Below are positions 25,911 through 36,000 of a stretch of 64,000 nt of DNA, piece by piece (position 1 is the stretch's first letter; each line of letters starts with the position of its first letter). The DNA lies in contig NZ_BCST01000009.1 in the NCBI RefSeq assembly GCF_001571005.1, positions 1 to 64,000 of the forward strand. The letters run 5' to 3'. A program made the position numbers and the translations under genes. Origin of the DNA: Herbiconiux solani NBRC 106740 (lineage in GTDB: Bacteria > Actinomycetota > Actinomycetes > Actinomycetales > Microbacteriaceae). Below the pieces are notes generated by a model. It made no database searches, was not told the DNA's origin, and saw only the letters and a list, made by a program, of their open reading frames with translations.

Positions 25911-26281
25911 GCGTCTACTACGTCAACAAGTTCCTCTATCAGGTCGACGGCGACCCGGGGCTGCTGGCGGCCTACAAGGCCGACCCGGCCGCGCTGGTCG
26001 AGCGCTGGGAGGCCGACTACGGCCGGCGGCTCGGCACCAACAATTCGGTCGAGACGACCAGCTGGCTGCACTTCACGGAGGCCGAGCGCGCCGCCCTCGT
26101 CGAGCATGACTACGTGGCCCTGTTCGAGCTCGGGGCCCACTTCTTCTTGACCCTCACGATCTTCATCGCGATCTACGACGACGACTACAGCGCCGCGAGC
26201 GGACCGCTCTCCTTCCAGCGCGAGTACGCCGCCAAGCTCTCGCACTGGCTCGACAAGGACTACCCCACCGTCGCCCTCTGA
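25907..26281 (+). CDS. LigA-like extradiol dioxygenase small subunit
   Basis: A 124-residue all-helical protein of the LigA type. It shows KFLYQVDGDPGLLAAYKAD (about 7-25) and LTEAERAALV-type and GAHFFL helices (about 66-95), matching the small subunit that caps the active site of LigAB dioxygenases. The C-terminus (about 95-124) is longer and different from LigA. It overlaps the LigB-like gene by 4 nt, and translation is likely coupled. It has no catalytic role on its own. Confidence 0.8.
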   Translation: MSVYYVNKFLYQVDGDPGLLAAYKADPAALVERWEADYGRRLGTNNSVETTSWLHFTEAERAALVEHDYVALFELGAHFFLTLTIFIAIYDDDYSAASGPLSFQREYAAKLSHWLDKDYPTVAL

Positions 26282-26324
26282 CCACCCCGCTTCTCCTTCT
26301 TCTCACCCGGCAAAGGAGCCGAAC

Positions 26325-27782
26325 ATGGCTGAAACACCCCTCCCCACCGACGACCGCCCGGTCGTCTTCCGCGACGCGCTCGTGCTGACGATGGACGACC
26401 GGCACGAGATCATCCGGCACGGCGACGTGCTCGTGATCGGTGATGCGATCGCCGCGATCGGCCCGGGTCTCGCGGTGCCCGACGGCACCTTCGAGATCGA
26501 CGCGGCCGGCGGCATCCTGATGCCCGGGATGATCGACACGCACCGCCACATGTGGCAGACCGCGATGCGCGGCTACGGCGCCGACTGGACACTCACGCAG
26601 TACTTCGTCTGGTACTACCTGGAGTACGGCACCTACTTCCGGCCCCAGGACATCTACGCGGGCAACGCGCTCTCGGCCCTGGACGCCATCGACGCCGGCG
26701 TCACCACGACGGTCGACTGGTCGCACGGCCTGCGCACGATCGAGCACGCCGAGGCCGCGCTGCAGTCGCTGCGCGACTCGGCCGGACGCTTCGTCTTCGC
26801 CCCGGGCAACATCTTCGGGGCGCCCTGGGAGTGGGCGACGAACCCCGACTTCGCCGCGTTCGTGAAGCGGGCGGACACCGGATCGGACATGCTCCGGATG
26901 CAGCTGGCCTTCGACGTGACCGGCGACCCCGCGTTCCCCGAGCGGGGCGCGTTCGAGGTCGCTCGCGAGCTCGGCCTGCCGGTGACCACGCACGCGGGGG
27001 TCTGGGGAGCGACGAACGACGACGGCATCCGCCTGATGTACGAGAACGGCTTCATGACGCCCGAGACGGTGTACGTGCACGCCGCGACGCTCAGCGACGA
27101 CTCCTACCAGCGGATCGCGGCCACCGGCGGCTCGGTCTCCCTCTCGACCGAGAGCGAGCAGAGCTGCGGGCAGGGCTACCCGCCGTCGTGGGCGCTCCGC
27201 GAGCACGGCATCCCGATGTCGCTCTCGGTCGACACGAGCGTCTGGTTCTCGAGCGACCTGTTCACCGCGATGCGCTCGACCCTCGGCGCCGACCGCTCGT
27301 GGGAGCACGTGCAGGCGCACGAGAAGGGCGAGACCGTCACGCACTCGCACCTGCGCGCCGAGAACGTGGTCGACTGGGCCACGCGCGGCGGGGCCAAGGC
27401 CCTCGGGCTGGATGCGCTGACCGGCAGCATCGAGGCCGGCAAGAAGGCGGATCTGGTGCTGCTGAAGAACGACGGCTCGCCCTCGATGTTCCCGATCACG
27501 AACCCCTACGGGCACGTCGCGCTGCAGGTGGGACGGGCGGATGTGCACACCGTGCTCGTCGACGGACGGATCGTGAAGTTCGAGGGATCCCTCGTGGGTC
27601 ACGACCTCGCGAAGACCCGGGCCGCCGTGGAGGACACGGTCGAGCACCTGCAGAGCGAGCTCGGCGACGCGGTCTGGGACGCCGGGATGAACCCGGAGAT
27701 CCCGGAGACCAAGGTGCTCGACAACCCCTACATGTACACCGAGTTCCGCACCGCGGCGACGCACGCCGCCACGGAGGCCTAG
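26325..27782 (+). CDS. Amidohydrolase (TRZ/ATZ-like, metal-dependent)
   Basis: A 485-residue amidohydrolase-superfamily enzyme of the chlorohydrolase/deaminase branch. Metal ligands are visible: DTHRHMW (about 72-78, HxH), a His in VTTHAGVWG, a His in VYVHAATL, and the Asp in LSVDTS. The N- and C-terminal strands form the small beta domain (GSIEAGKKADLVLL). Enzymes of this branch remove amino, halide or other groups from heterocycles or amides. As the last gene of the island it may prepare the ring substrate or hydrolyse a ring-opened product. An AAAGGAG site precedes the ATG. Confidence 0.87.
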   Translation: MAETPLPTDDRPVVFRDALVLTMDDRHEIIRHGDVLVIGDAIAAIGPGLAVPDGTFEIDAAGGILMPGMIDTHRHMWQTAMRGYGADWTLTQYFVWYYLEYGTYFRPQDIYAGNALSALDAIDAGVTTTVDWSHGLRTIEHAEAALQSLRDSAGRFVFAPGNIFGAPWEWATNPDFAAFVKRADTGSDMLRMQLAFDVTGDPAFPERGAFEVARELGLPVTTHAGVWGATNDDGIRLMYENGFMTPETVYVHAATLSDDSYQRIAATGGSVSLSTESEQSCGQGYPPSWALREHGIPMSLSVDTSVWFSSDLFTAMRSTLGADRSWEHVQAHEKGETVTHSHLRAENVVDWATRGGAKALGLDALTGSIEAGKKADLVLLKNDGSPSMFPITNPYGHVALQVGRADVHTVLVDGRIVKFEGSLVGHDLAKTRAAVEDTVEHLQSELGDAVWDAGMNPEIPETKVLDNPYMYTEFRTAATHAATEA

Positions 27783-27789
27783 CGCCCGA

Positions 27790-27868
27790 CCGACTGTCGC
27801 CGATCCGTCAGTTGTTGTCGCTATCCCGTCGGTTTAGCGACAACAAGTGACGGATCGCGGACAGTCGG
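27790..27868. repeat. 79-bp imperfect palindrome, copy 2
   Basis: The same element as at 21391-21469, with six differences, four in the loop and two in the right arm. It lies 7 bp after the amidohydrolase stop and before the convergent lipoprotein gene. The two copies enclose the whole catabolic island. Confidence 0.9.
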
Positions 27869-27883
27869 GGGGCGGGGGCGGGG

Positions 27884-28786
27884 CTAGTCGATCGACCAGA
27901 AGTGGGCGGTACCGCCGGGCTTCTCGACGGTGATGGCGTTGTCGAGGTCGCGGTACTGGGCGTCGAGGGTGTGCCCGACCATCCCGATGGCGATCGTGCC
28001 GTCGGCGTTCGGCGTGACCTTCGACACGATCATCGTATGGTCGACGCCGTTGTCGTTCTGCGGATCCCAGTCGAACATCACGACGTCGCCGATCTTCACG
28101 CGGTCGCGCTCGTCGATCGAGAGCCGCGTGGTGTCGGGGCGGGAGGCGTAGTAGGCATCCATCTCGTTGCCCCGGATCCAGCTGAAGCTGTAATCGCCGG
28201 TCGCTGCGTAGTCGCTGTACCAGTCGTCGCTCTGCTCCCAGCCGCGGGCGAGCATGGCCTGGTTCACGAAGTTGCCGCAGTCGTTGTCGCTGAAGACGCC
28301 CCACTCGTCGAGGTTGTAGTCCTGCCAGTAGGTGAACGCATAGTTCATCTGGGCGTCGACCGGGGTCTGGATCTCGTAGCTGTAGCCCGCGGCATCCGTC
28401 GACACCTGCGATCCGTCGGCGAGGGTCACGACGATCGGCACCTCGGCCGGCATGAAGTCGGTCGCCGAGGGGGCCACGACGGTGAGCGTGCCGTCGTCGA
28501 CGACCGAGAAGGCCGGAGCCGGCACGGTGGCGAAGGCCACGTCGGAGACGCCCTCGAAGCCGAAGCCGCTCAACGTGACCGTCTCGCCGCCGACGAGGGA
28601 GCCGACCGCCGGGTCGACCGTGGAGACCCCGCCCGATGCCTCGGAGGAGGCGAGTTCTTCGGCGCTCCCGGCCGCATCGGCAGACCCGGAGTCGCCGCCG
28701 GCCCCCGCGCAGCCGGAGAGCAGGAGGACCGTCGAGGCGGCGGCCGCAGCGAGCAGAGCGGTGACACGGTTCATGCGTAGGGGCAT
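27884..28786 (-). CDS. Lipoprotein with IPT/TIG and amidase-like domain
   Basis: A 300-residue exported lipoprotein: signal peptide with lipobox LLSGC (Cys at about 26), an acidic Ser/Ala linker, an IPT/TIG-like beta domain (about 55-135, PAVGSLVGGETVTLSGFGFE) and an Amidase_6-type papain-like domain (about 145-300). The likely Cys is in DNDCGNFVNQAM and the His in VDHTMIV. Related domains are thought to cut peptides or peptidoglycan, so a cell-wall role is likely. Starts at 28786 and 28774 are both possible; neither has a strong ribosome site. Confidence 0.8.
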   Translation of the reverse strand: MPLRMNRVTALLAAAAASTVLLLSGCAGAGGDSGSADAAGSAEELASSEASGGVSTVDPAVGSLVGGETVTLSGFGFEGVSDVAFATVPAPAFSVVDDGTLTVVAPSATDFMPAEVPIVVTLADGSQVSTDAAGYSYEIQTPVDAQMNYAFTYWQDYNLDEWGVFSDNDCGNFVNQAMLARGWEQSDDWYSDYAATGDYSFSWIRGNEMDAYYASRPDTTRLSIDERDRVKIGDVVMFDWDPQNDNGVDHTMIVSKVTPNADGTIAIGMVGHTLDAQYRDLDNAITVEKPGGTAHFWSID

Positions 28787-28871
28787 GCATCCATGTCACC
28801 ACGAGAACATTTGTGCCCTCTATGAGGGACAGGGGGCTGGGCCGTCGAGGGGCTCAGGAGTAGGGTGCGGC

Positions 28872-29789
28872 TCAGCCCGCGTAACCGGGCGCCGCCGGCA
28901 GCCCGAAGAACTCCTCGAGCGTCGGGATGCCGTCGGTGTGCAGCTCGGTCGCGAGCGGAACCCCGACCCAGCGCCAGTGCCACGGCTCGAACTCGTAGCC
29001 GGTCACCGGTGTGCCGCCGTCCGGGTAGCGCAGCACGTAGCCGAACCGGTAGGCGTTCGCCTGAAGCCAGGCGTAGGCCGCGGTGCCGGCGAAGCAGCGG
29101 CCATCGGTCGAGCATCCCGAGACCGTGTCGAGGATGTCCATGGCGAAGCCGGTCTGGTGCTCGCTGTACCCCGGCCGTGCGCTCGTCAGGTCGGCGCCGG
29201 CGACCCCCAGCGAGTTGACGTAGTAGTCGTACGCCTTCACCTGCACGCTGTACGAGCGGTAGCCGCTCTGGGCCACGAGCTGCACCCCGATCTCGTTCTT
29301 CGCCGCGTGGAACATGTCCTCCAGCGCCGTCGCCGCCGCGTCACGCAGCTGGTACCCGTTCGGGTTGGGCATGTCGGCGGGGAGATCGACCAGGTCCGGC
29401 GGCGAGTAGTCGGCGCCGTCCCGCACGGGCCGGAGCTTGTCCACGATCACCCACGGGCTCAGCGGGTCGTCGATCGAGTTGGCGGACCGGTCGAACCCGG
29501 CCGGGCTCGGGGCGGCGGGTTCGGGGGTTGCGGGCACGGGAGTCTCCGTCGGCTGAGGGGTGAACGAGGGAGCGGGGAGGTCAGGGGCATCGGTGACCGG
29601 TCCGCGGGAGGAGGAGACGGGCGCGGCGTCCGGCCCGGCGTCGGGCGCCCAGACCCCGGCGGCCGCGAGCGAACCGGCTCCGACGAGCGCGGCGACGACG
29701 AGGGTGGCCGCTCCGGCCCAGACGAGACGGATGCGCCGGGCCCGGCGTCGCTCGGTCGCGCGCACCATCCGCTGACTCGTCCTCGACAC
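28872..29789 (-). CDS. M15B (VanY-type) D-alanyl-D-alanine carboxypeptidase
   Basis: A 305-residue secreted or anchored carboxypeptidase that trims peptidoglycan stem peptides. A basic N-terminus and a membrane segment at about 22-45 are followed by a Pro/Ala/Thr-rich linker to about 100 and a VanY domain (about 125-300). The zinc ligands are in SARPGYSEHQTGFAMDI (His and Asp) and EPWHWRW (His). The GTG start lies 6 nt after a TAGGCT -10 box, so the mRNA is probably leaderless. It points away from the secretion locus. Confidence 0.9.
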   Translation of the reverse strand: MSRTSQRMVRATERRRARRIRLVWAGAATLVVAALVGAGSLAAAGVWAPDAGPDAAPVSSSRGPVTDAPDLPAPSFTPQPTETPVPATPEPAAPSPAGFDRSANSIDDPLSPWVIVDKLRPVRDGADYSPPDLVDLPADMPNPNGYQLRDAAATALEDMFHAAKNEIGVQLVAQSGYRSYSVQVKAYDYYVNSLGVAGADLTSARPGYSEHQTGFAMDILDTVSGCSTDGRCFAGTAAYAWLQANAYRFGYVLRYPDGGTPVTGYEFEPWHWRWVGVPLATELHTDGIPTLEEFFGLPAAPGYAG

Positions 29790-29835
29790 CGGGCCAGCCT
29801 ACTGGGCGGCCCCCGGACGACCCTGGATGCGCAAT

Positions 29836-29850
29836 GGGGAGTTCTACCCC
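29836..29850 (+). promoter_or_regulatory. AGTTCT-type motif upstream of the secretion locus
   Basis: GGGGAGTTCTACCCC lies 203 bp before the giant surface-protein gene and is followed by AAATAGTG. A close relative, GGGTAGTTCTCCCC with CAATAGTG downstream, lies before the WXG100 gene at 52038-52051. Shared control of the two transcripts is inferred. The rest of the gap (29790-30052) also holds direct repeats of CGTTCTGAAT at 30005-30014 and 30020-30029. Confidence 0.4.
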
Positions 29851-30052
29851 CCGAAATAGTGCCCGGGGATTTGGGGCATCCGGGTGATCATGCTTGAATT
29901 GCCCCTGTGCGGGGCTCCGTCCACCCGAAAGTCGGAGCCATCGGTTCGCAGTGACCACCCCGATTCTGCAGACCCCGTCCAGTCTTACCCACACCGTATG
30001 AATCCGTTCTGAATGTTTGCGTTCTGAATCCGTTCGACGATCCGGAGACCGT

Positions 30053-33000
30053 GTGAGGCTGTTCCAGGCGATCCGCCGCCATAAAGCGACGACCGCATCC
30101 GTGGCGACCATCGCCGCGCTCGCCGTAGGCGTGACGACGATGGCATTCGTGTACGAAGGCGTGAAGACCGCCGACGTCGATCTGAACGACGGCGGCGTGT
30201 GGGTGACGAAGCCCACCGGCCTGCTGCTCGGGCACCTGAACCATCCCGCCCAGGTCATCGACGGCGGTCTCCGCACCTCCTCGACCGACTTCGACGTGCT
30301 GCAGCGCGGCGACACCGTGCTGCTGCTGGACAGCACCGGCGCCTCGCTCACACCCGTGAACCCGCGCACGGTCGCGCTGGAATCCCCCCTCAACCTGCCG
30401 CCGAAGGCGTCCGTCTCGCTCGGCGGCCGCTCGGTCTCGGTGCTCGACCGCGAAACCGGTCAGCTCTGGGCCGGCCCCGCCGACCAGGCGGGCGCCATGC
30501 AGCTCGACCCCGACGAGCCGCTCGCCGACCTCGGCGCGGGCTCCGCCGCCGTGGCCGACGTCGACGGCAACGTGCACGCCCTCGCCCGCTCGGCCGGCCA
30601 GCTCGAGACCTTCCCGCTCGACGAGACGACGGGCGCCCTCCCCGAGGAGCCCGAGACGGCCGCCTTCCCCGAGGTCGCCGACGACGCCCAGCTCACCCTG
30701 ACGACCGTGGGCGACGACGCCGTGGTCTTCGATGCGGCGACCGGCACGCTCCACCTGCCCGGCGGCGCGACCGCCGTGATCCCCGAGGCCAAGGGCGGTG
30801 TCGTGCAGGACTCCGGGCCCGCCTCCTCCGACGTGCTCGTCTCCACCGCCACTGCCCTCATCCGCCAGCCCCTCGCAGGCGGCGACCCCACGGTGATCAG
30901 CACCTCGGGCGAGCCGGGCACCCCCGCTGCTCCCGTGTTCCTGAACGGATGCGCCTACGCGGCCTGGTCGGGCTCCGGCACCTACCTGCGTGACTGCTCC
31001 GGCGACCAGAACGACGTCGAGTCGACCATCGACGGACTCGCCGCCAACGCGCAGCTCAAGTTCCGGGTGAACCGCGACGTCGTCGTGCTGAACGACCTCT
31101 CGACCGGAGTCGTCTACCTGGTGAACCAGGACATGAAGAAGGTCGACAACTGGGACGACATCGCTCCCCCGCCCGAGCAGAGCGACTCGGACGAGGAGGA
31201 GGACAGCACCCAGGAGGAGCTCCAGGTGCTGCTCCCGGACCGCACCGAGGAGAACACCCCCCCGACCGCGGTCGACGACCAGTACGGCGTGCGGCCGGGC
31301 CGCACCGTCATCCTGCCGGTGCTGGAGAACGACAGCGACCCCGACGGCGACGTGCTCACCGCCTCCCTCAAGAGCAACCAGCCCTCGATCGGCCAGGTGC
31401 AGCGCATCCTGAACGGCGTCGCCCTGCAGATCGTCGTGTCACCGGATGCGACGGGCAGCGCCAACTTCACCTACCAGGCCGACGACGGCCGGGGCGGCAC
31501 CGACGACGCCACCGTCTCGCTCACCGTGCGGAGCCCCGAGCAGAACTCCGCCCCGACCCAGAAACGCGTCTCTGACGTGCTGGTCGAGCTCGGTGCGACC
31601 GTGAAGCACAACATCCTCCCCGACTTCGGCGACCCCGACGGGGACGACCTCTATGTCGTGGGCGCCTCCTCCGGCACCGCCGACCAGGTGCAGTACCGGC
31701 CCGACGGAGAGATCACCTTCACCAGCATCGACCCGAACACCGGGCCGAAGGAAGTGACCGTCACGGTCTCCGACGGCCGCGACGTCACCGAGGGCACCAT
31801 CCGCTTCCAGGTGCGCGACACCGGGACCCTCGCGCCCGTCACGAACCCCGACTACGTGGTCACCACCGTCGGCGAGCGCGTGACCGTCTCGCCGCTCGAC
31901 AACGACCTGAGCCCCTCGGGCGCACCGCTCCGCCTCGCGAAGGTGAACGAGGTGCCGGGCGTTCTGCTCGAGCCCGACTACACGTCGGGCACCTTCGGCT
32001 TCACCGCCGCGGCCGCGGGCACCTACTACGTGCCCTACCTCGTCTCCGACGGCCCGAAGACGGCCGGCGGCCTCGTCCGCGTCACCGTGGTCGAGCGTGA
32101 CAACAGCGACCTGGCGCCGATCGCCGTCCGCGACACCGCCCAGCTCCCGGCCGGGCGCGAGACGCTCGTCAACGTGCTGGCCAACGACACCGACCCGAAC
32201 GGCGGCATCCTCGCCGTGCAGTCGGTGCAGGTGCCGGCCGACTCCGGCGTGACCGTCGAGGTGCTCGAGCACGAGATCATCCGCATCGCCGACCGGCCGG
32301 GCCTGACCCAGCCGATCACCATCACGTACACCGTCTCGAACGGTGTGGCCTCGGCCCGCGGCGAGGTGTTCATCACCCCCATCCCGGCGCCCGAGCGACT
32401 GCTGCCCCCGGTGGCCGTCGACGACGAGGTCACCGTGCGTGCGGGTGACGTCGTGACGATCCCGGTGCTGGCGAACGACTATCACCCCAACGGCGACACG
32501 ATCACGCTCTCCGACACCCTGATCGACCCGCTGGTCGACCCGGCCGACGGCGAGATCTTCATCAGCGAGAACGTCGTGCGGTTCAAGGCCGGCCCGACCC
32601 CCAAGACTGTCTACGCGACCTACCAGGTCGTCGACTCGCAGAATCAGAAGGATGCCGGGTACATCACCATCCGCATCGTCGCCCCGGACGCCGGCACCAA
32701 CTCGCCGCCGCGCCCGCAGGACGTGACGATCCGGGCCCTGCAGGCCACCAGCGTCCGCATCCCGATCCCGCTCGACGGCATCGACCCCGACGGCGACTCG
32801 GTCACCCTCGTCGGGCAGAACTCCGCCCCGCAGAAGGGCCGGATCACCGAGGTCGGCGAGGCCTGGCTGGTCTACGAGGCCTACCCCGACTCGGTCGGCA
32901 CCGACACCTTCACCTACACCGTGCGCGACAAGCTGGGTGCCACGGCCACCGCCACCGTGCTGGTCGGCATCATCCCGGCGAGCGAGGCCAACCAGCCGCC

Positions 33001-36000
33001 GTACGCGGTGAAGGACACCGTCTCGGCCCGCCCGGGCCGCACCCTCGCCGTCGACGTCATGTCGAACGACACCGACCCCGACGGCGACCCGCTGTCGATC
33101 ATCGGCGACGGCCTCGAGGTGCCCGAGGGCGTCGACGCCTCGGTCGAGGGCGGCCGCGTCATGGTCACCGCTCCGGACGAGCCCGGCGACTACACGCTCC
33201 AGTACACGATCGTCGACCGCTGGGGCGCCCCCGCGACCGGCGCCCTGCTCGTGCAGGTGAGCCCGGACGCCCCGCTCGCGACGCCGATCGCCCGCGACGA
33301 CATCGTGAAGGTCACCGACGTGATCGACCGCCCCTACACCGACGTGAACGTGCGCGAGAACGACGACGACCCGGACGGCACGATCGAGGGCCTCACGGTC
33401 TCCTCGGCCGACCCCGCCGCCGTGTCGCTGGGCGAGGGGCTGCTGCGGATCACCCTGCTGCCGACCCCGCAGATCGTGACGTACACGGTGACGGACCAGG
33501 ACGGCCTTCAGGCCTCGGCCTTCGTCTTCGTCCCGGGCCTGGACGACCTGCCGCCCGTGCTCAAGCCCGGCATCGAGCCGATCGTCGTGCACGACGGCGA
33601 GACCGTCGACATCGAGCTGAGCGACTACGTGCTCGTGGCCGAGGGCAAGACCCCCCGGCTCACCGAGGCCGACAAGGTGCGCGCCTCGAACGCCAACGGC
33701 GACCCGCTGCTGGTCGACGAGAACACGATGCGCTACACGCCCAAGCCCCGCTACGACGGGCCGGATGCGCTGAGCTTCGAGGTCACCGACGGCACCAGCG
33801 TCGACGACCCGAACGGCAAGAAGGCGAACCTCGTCATCCCGATCACGGTCATCTCCGACTACAACACGCCGCCCAGCTTCGTCGGCGCGAGCGTCGACGT
33901 GGCCGCGGGTGACGGTGAGGGCCGAGTCGACCTGCGCGCCAACTCGGTCGACCCCGACGAGGGCGACCTCGCGGCGCTGACCTTCGCGATCGCCGGCCAG
34001 GCCCCGCAGGGCGTCTCGGCCAAGCTCGACGGCTCGGTGCTGGTGGTGACGGCCGCGGCCGACGCGCCGCGGGCATCCTCGCCGCTCGAGATCGACATCT
34101 CCGACGGCGTGAACACCCCGGTGCGGGGCGTGGTCACCGTGAACGTGCAGTCGACCACCCGCAACCCGCCGTCGGCCACCGACGACGTGGTGCCGAAGGC
34201 CGACCAGGGCAAGACCGTCTCGGTGCCGGTGCTCGGCAACGACTACAACCCGTTCCCGGAGACCCCGCTCACCATCACGACGGCGACCGTCGAGACCGGC
34301 ACCGGAAGCGCCGACATCGACGGCGGTTCGATCAATGTGACGCCGGCCGGCGACTTCGTCGGCACGATGGTCGTGCGGTATGCGGTGCAGGATGCCACCG
34401 GCGACCCCGAGCGCGTGGCCGAGGCCCGGGTGCGGCTCACGGTGCAGGGCCGGCCGGACACCCCGGCGACCCCGACGGTGACGAGCATCCAGGACCGCAC
34501 GGTCGTGCTCTCCTGGACCCCGCCGGTCAACAACGGCGCCGAGATCACCGCGTACACGGTGTCGAGCCCGCAGGGCTACTCGAAGCAGTGCGTCTCGACG
34601 ACCTGCACGCTCGACGGGCTGACGAACGACGTGGAGTACACCTTCACGGTGACCGCCACGAACTCGGTCGGCACCTCGGATGCGTCGCCCTCGTCGGGCG
34701 TCGCCCGCCCGGATGCGCGCCCCGACCAGCCGCAGCCGCCGACCCTCGTGTTCGGCGACAAGAGCCTCACCGTGAACTGGGTCACCCCGCCCACGCACGG
34801 CTCGGCCGTGACGGCGTACAACCTCGAGATCTCGCCCGCCCCCGAGCGCGGCGCGGCCTCCCGGTACGGCGTCAGCGGCAACTCGCTGATCTGGGACGGA
34901 CTGGCCAACGGAACCTCGTACACCGTGCGGGTGCAGGCCGTGAACAAGGCCCCGGAGCCCTCGGACTTCAGCGCCTTCTCGGTCGCCGAGATCCCCGCTG
35001 GAGTCCCGGCGACCCCCGGCGCGCCGACCACGACGCCGGCGCAGCCCGTCGGCAGCGAGGCGCAGATCGCGGTCTCCTGGAACGCACCGGCCGCGAACGG
35101 CGACGCCGTGGCGTACTACATGCTGCAGACCCTCCGCGGCGGCACCGTGGTGAACACGCAGCAGGTGACCGGCACGACCGCCAACGCGGTGGTCGCCGTG
35201 AACGAGACCGACTACACCTTCCAGGTGCTCGCCCACAACAAGGCCGGCGACTCGCCCTACAGCGCGCCGTCGAGCGGCCGTCGTGCCGCCGTGCCGCCGT
35301 CGGCCCCCACGGGCGTGACCGCGGCGCCCACCGGAGCGAACGGGACCATCACGGTCGCGTTCACCCCCGGCGCCACCAACGGCAGCAAGGACGGCGAGGT
35401 GAGCTACCGGTACAAGGTGAACCAGACCGGCGCCACCGGCTCGATCCCGAAGGGGGGCGGCCCGATCGGCGGCCTGTCGAACGGCACCGACTACACCGTC
35501 GACGTCTGGGGCGTGTCGACCGTCGAAGGCGTGAGCCAGGGCGCGCACGGCACCTCGACCGCGGCGAACCCGTACGGGCCGCCGAACCAGCCGGGAGCCG
35601 GTGCCACGGGCAACGCGAAGAGCGTCACCGTGAGCTGGACCGCGCCGCCGACGAACGGCCGCCCGTACACGATGTGGATCACGATCGACGGCGCCCGCGA
35701 GCAGGTCAACGGCAGCGGCTCCCGCGAGGTGGGCAACGGGTACTCCCAGAGCCACACGATCGTGGTGGACGTGCAGGACTCCGAGGGCGGGAAGTCGCAG
35801 AACTCCGCCAGCGCGAGCTCCGGCGCCGAGCCGCCGAGCGTCTCGGGGTCGGCCTCGAAGGGCAGCAACGTCTACAAGCCGCCGCAGTGCGTCACCTCCG
35901 GGTGCGCGTACGTGAACGGCACCTGGTCGGGTCTCGTGCCGGGCGGCAACTACGTCCTGCACTACATGTCCAGCCGGGACGGCGAGTGGAACTCGGTCTC

